DNA of 64,000 bases, taken from positions 1 through 64,000 of the forward strand of contig NZ_BKZW01000001.1 of NCBI RefSeq assembly GCF_008974265.1. The letters are read 5' to 3'. This DNA is from Dictyobacter vulcani. GTDB taxonomy: Bacteria > Chloroflexota > Ktedonobacteria > Ktedonobacterales > Ktedonobacteraceae. Every line of letters begins with the position of its first letter. The stretch's first letter is position 1. Of the stretch, positions 62,237 through 64,000 are shown piece by piece. The notes below the pieces were generated by a model. The model searched no databases. It saw only the letters and a list, made by a program, of their open reading frames with translations, and had not been told where the DNA came from. Made by a program: the position numbers and the translations under genes.

Positions 62237-63412
62237 TTACTCGCCCTTGATGTTCCACCAGCGCTGGTGCCATCTCCTCGCAGCTTGTAGAGCTTGCCGG
62301 GTATCCTGACTAAAAATTGTCTGGCAGCGATAGAGTTCAGGTGCTTTATCATAGAGATCAATAATGCCAACATCAATGCCCATCAATGCCTCTGCCACAG
62401 CCACCGAACAATAGGGAACATAGGGAGCGCTATAGCCACCTTCCTGCAACACTACCAGCCGCCCTTCACAAATCTCGCCAGCCAGTTCTACCATCATTGC
62501 AGCCAGACTACGGTAACCATCCATAGTCATCATCATCTGAGCTAATGGATCCAGCCAACTAGCATCCTGTCCCGCTGAGACAAGCACCAGTTGCGGACGA
62601 TATTGACGTCCGATGGGCAATACAATTTGTTCGAAAGCAGCCTGATATCCACGGTCGCCCGTGCCTGGTGGTAGAGGAATATTTACAGTATATCCTTCTC
62701 CTTTTCCCATCCCTATTTGTTCGAGCTCCCCACCGGCTTCAGGAAACCAGTTCTGCTGGTGCAAAGAGAGAAACAGGACATTGGGGTCTGCATAAAATGC
62801 GTCCTGGGTACCATTGCCGTGGTGCACATCCCAGTCTACTATCATGATGCGCTCTAAACCATATCGCTTTCTGGCATAGTTAGCCGCCAAAACAACGTTG
62901 TTAAAGAGGCAGAAGCCCATCGCCTGGTTATGAGTGGCGTGGTGACCAGGAGGCCGTACCAGGGCATAGGCATTATCTACGGTGCCATCTAAGACGGCTT
63001 GTACAGCGTTTAACGTCCCACCCACCGCATAGAGGGCCGCATCAAATGAACCAGGACTTAAAACGGTTTCTTCGTCAATCTTGCCCCATTCAGCATCCAG
63101 GGGACCATGCATACTGCGCTCGGCACAGGTACGTACACCAGCAATATATTCAGGCGTATGATAGCTGGTGAGCTCCTCCTTGATTGCTGCACGCGCCATG
63201 ATCGGAACCATCTGTGCACTTAAACCTGTTCCATCCAAAAATTCTTTGGTTCGGCGGATGATCATTGCTGATGACGGGTGTGGTTCAGGCGACAATTCAA
63301 ATGAACCATGACGAGTAATCACAGTAGATTCTACACCAGTGTCATGGGATAAAAAGCGCTGATCATACATTAGACCTGAACGCCGTAGAGCGTGATAAGC
63401 AGTACCAGACAT
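62237..63412 (-). CDS. Histone deacetylase superfamily hydrolase (AcuC/acetylpolyamine amidohydrolase-like)
   Basis: This zinc-dependent amidohydrolase has about 391 residues. Active-site sequences are ALVRPPGHHATHNQAMGFCLFNN (tandem histidines), IMIVDWDVHHGNGTQ (zinc-binding D-x-H), SAGQDAS (second zinc aspartate) and VLQEGGYS. I chose the ATG at 63412 because GGGAGG lies 9 bases upstream; the frame is open to 63448. It most resembles class II HDAC-like proteins of bacteria. Possible substrates are acetylpolyamines or acetylated proteins. Confidence 0.9.
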   Translation of the reverse strand: MSGTAYHALRRSGLMYDQRFLSHDTGVESTVITRHGSFELSPEPHPSSAMIIRRTKEFLDGTGLSAQMVPIMARAAIKEELTSYHTPEYIAGVRTCAERSMHGPLDAEWGKIDEETVLSPGSFDAALYAVGGTLNAVQAVLDGTVDNAYALVRPPGHHATHNQAMGFCLFNNVVLAANYARKRYGLERIMIVDWDVHHGNGTQDAFYADPNVLFLSLHQQNWFPEAGGELEQIGMGKGEGYTVNIPLPPGTGDRGYQAAFEQIVLPIGRQYRPQLVLVSAGQDASWLDPLAQMMMTMDGYRSLAAMMVELAGEICEGRLVVLQEGGYSAPYVPYCSVAVAEALMGIDVGIIDLYDKAPELYRCQTIFSQDTRQALQAARRWHQRWWNIKGE

Positions 63413-63974
63413 GCCAGGCATCCCTCCCAGAAAATATTCTTCAAGCATAAGCAGAGACGTATACTACATTCTTGTAATCTTATACTAGAGACTAAATATC
63501 AATCATCAAACCTCACTGAAAAACAAGGCCCAAACGTATTAAGAAGTGAGGCAGATTCCAAACAAAAAGAACAGTGCTACTTTACAATGATACGATAAAG
63601 TAGTCCTACCCTGAGCCTGCGGCGTGTACATGTTCCCCGAACTAGTGTATAATGCGAATGCGGGTGTGAAAGCGGCCTGGGCAACGATAAAGATGTGCAA
63701 TATTTATTCATACTTTTAAAAATCGTCCTGCTTTGCATTACGATGGGTGGTCTCCTCGTCACGTGTGTTTTTAATTCACAGTTGAGCATTTTACGTCCCT
63801 GATAAATTATGAGGATTTTACGCCTGATCATACGTGCTTATCGTACCTGTTTAGCATCATCTTAATGGTGCAATTATGGTGGGAGCAGTTAGGTATTGCT
63901 GTTTGACAACTTCATCCCCCAATATTTTTAGGGTTCTCCGTTAATAAAGCAGGGCAATTTCACTGGAGGAACGA
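63413..63974. other. Divergent intergenic region before the last gene
   Basis: No gene is supported over about 560 bases. A -10 element TATAAT at 63648-63653, with TGTACA 17 bases upstream, is a possible plus-strand promoter. If used, it would give a leader of about 315 bases for the gene starting at 63975. Confidence 0.5.
63625..63653 (+). promoter_or_regulatory. Candidate promoter, plus strand
   Basis: TGTACA (63625-63630), a 17-base spacer and TATAAT (63648-63653). Consensus -10 but only a partial -35. Confidence 0.45.
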
Positions 63975-64000
63975 ATGATAGAGACAATCCCATCTGGTAC
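63975..64000 (+). CDS. Start of a gene cut by the window end
   Basis: An ATG at 63975 is preceded by GGAGG with 5-base spacing. Only MIETIPSG and part of one more codon are in the window, so no function can be given. Confidence 0.6.

Overview
The window reads as a chromosomal segment of a large-genome Chloroflexota bacterium, most likely class Ktedonobacteria. This is inference: it rests on moderate GC, a 16S-23S operon with no spacer tRNA and no adjacent 5S, eukaryote-like Ser/Thr kinases with surface domains, Thr/Pro-rich surface stalks, and many PIG-V/PMT-type glycosyltransferases. A 16S search would settle it. There is no CRISPR array, prophage or tRNA. The only mobile element recognised is one insertion sequence (IS) of 2282 bp.

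Layout. 1-2457: a sulfonate/nitrate/taurine-type ABC transporter (binding protein, ATPase, permease), all frame-damaged. 2537-4359: a LysR regulator and an M55 D-aminopeptidase. 4647-9750: a T-box-controlled valS split by an IS that left 20-bp terminal inverted repeats and a 5-bp target duplication. 9856-18050: a minus-strand exopolysaccharide operon (sugar transferase, Wzc, Wzy, flippase, glycosyltransferase, GNAT). 18251-20166: a DUF2171 protein and a sigma-70 factor. 20368-25978: four membrane GT-C glycosyltransferases. 26232-28736: DedA and a pseudokinase-FHA protein. 28860-31628: a galK-galT operon with an orphan first gene. 31982-37301: a methyltransferase, mutY, a PIG-L deacetylase and a receptor-like Ser/Thr kinase. 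37471-39957: folK, rsfS, a small membrane protein and a lamin-tail surface protein. 40064-47496: a GH4-like protein without the usual metal ligands, then glcD-glcE-(THUMP/FtsJ methyltransferase)-glcF. 47700-53190: a minus-strand rrn operon with tandem promoters. 53321-64000: tyrA, a secreted poly-asparagine protein, a degenerate peptidase paired with a DUF697 GTPase, nth, a GNAT, a lipid kinase, comM, an HDAC-like hydrolase, and the first codons of one more gene.

A pattern runs through the whole window. About a dozen otherwise intact genes carry one single-base frameshift each. In nearly every case adding one base to, or removing one from, a homopolymer restores the full family alignment. This looks like consensus homopolymer error rather than decay, so these genes are described as they would read when restored. 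The IS insertion in valS is different and looks real.

Functionally, much of the window serves the cell surface: capsule/EPS export, lipid-linked mannosyl-type transfer, galactose activation, a receptor kinase and three secreted or anchored low-complexity proteins. The rest is housekeeping: translation, DNA repair, folate, aromatic amino acids and glycolate oxidation. I did not find a clearly new defence or mobile system. The less-described items are the poly-Asn secreted protein, the pseudokinase-FHA protein, the GH4-like protein lacking its metal site, the GTPase/degenerate-peptidase pair, and the RNA methyltransferase embedded in the glycolate oxidase operon.
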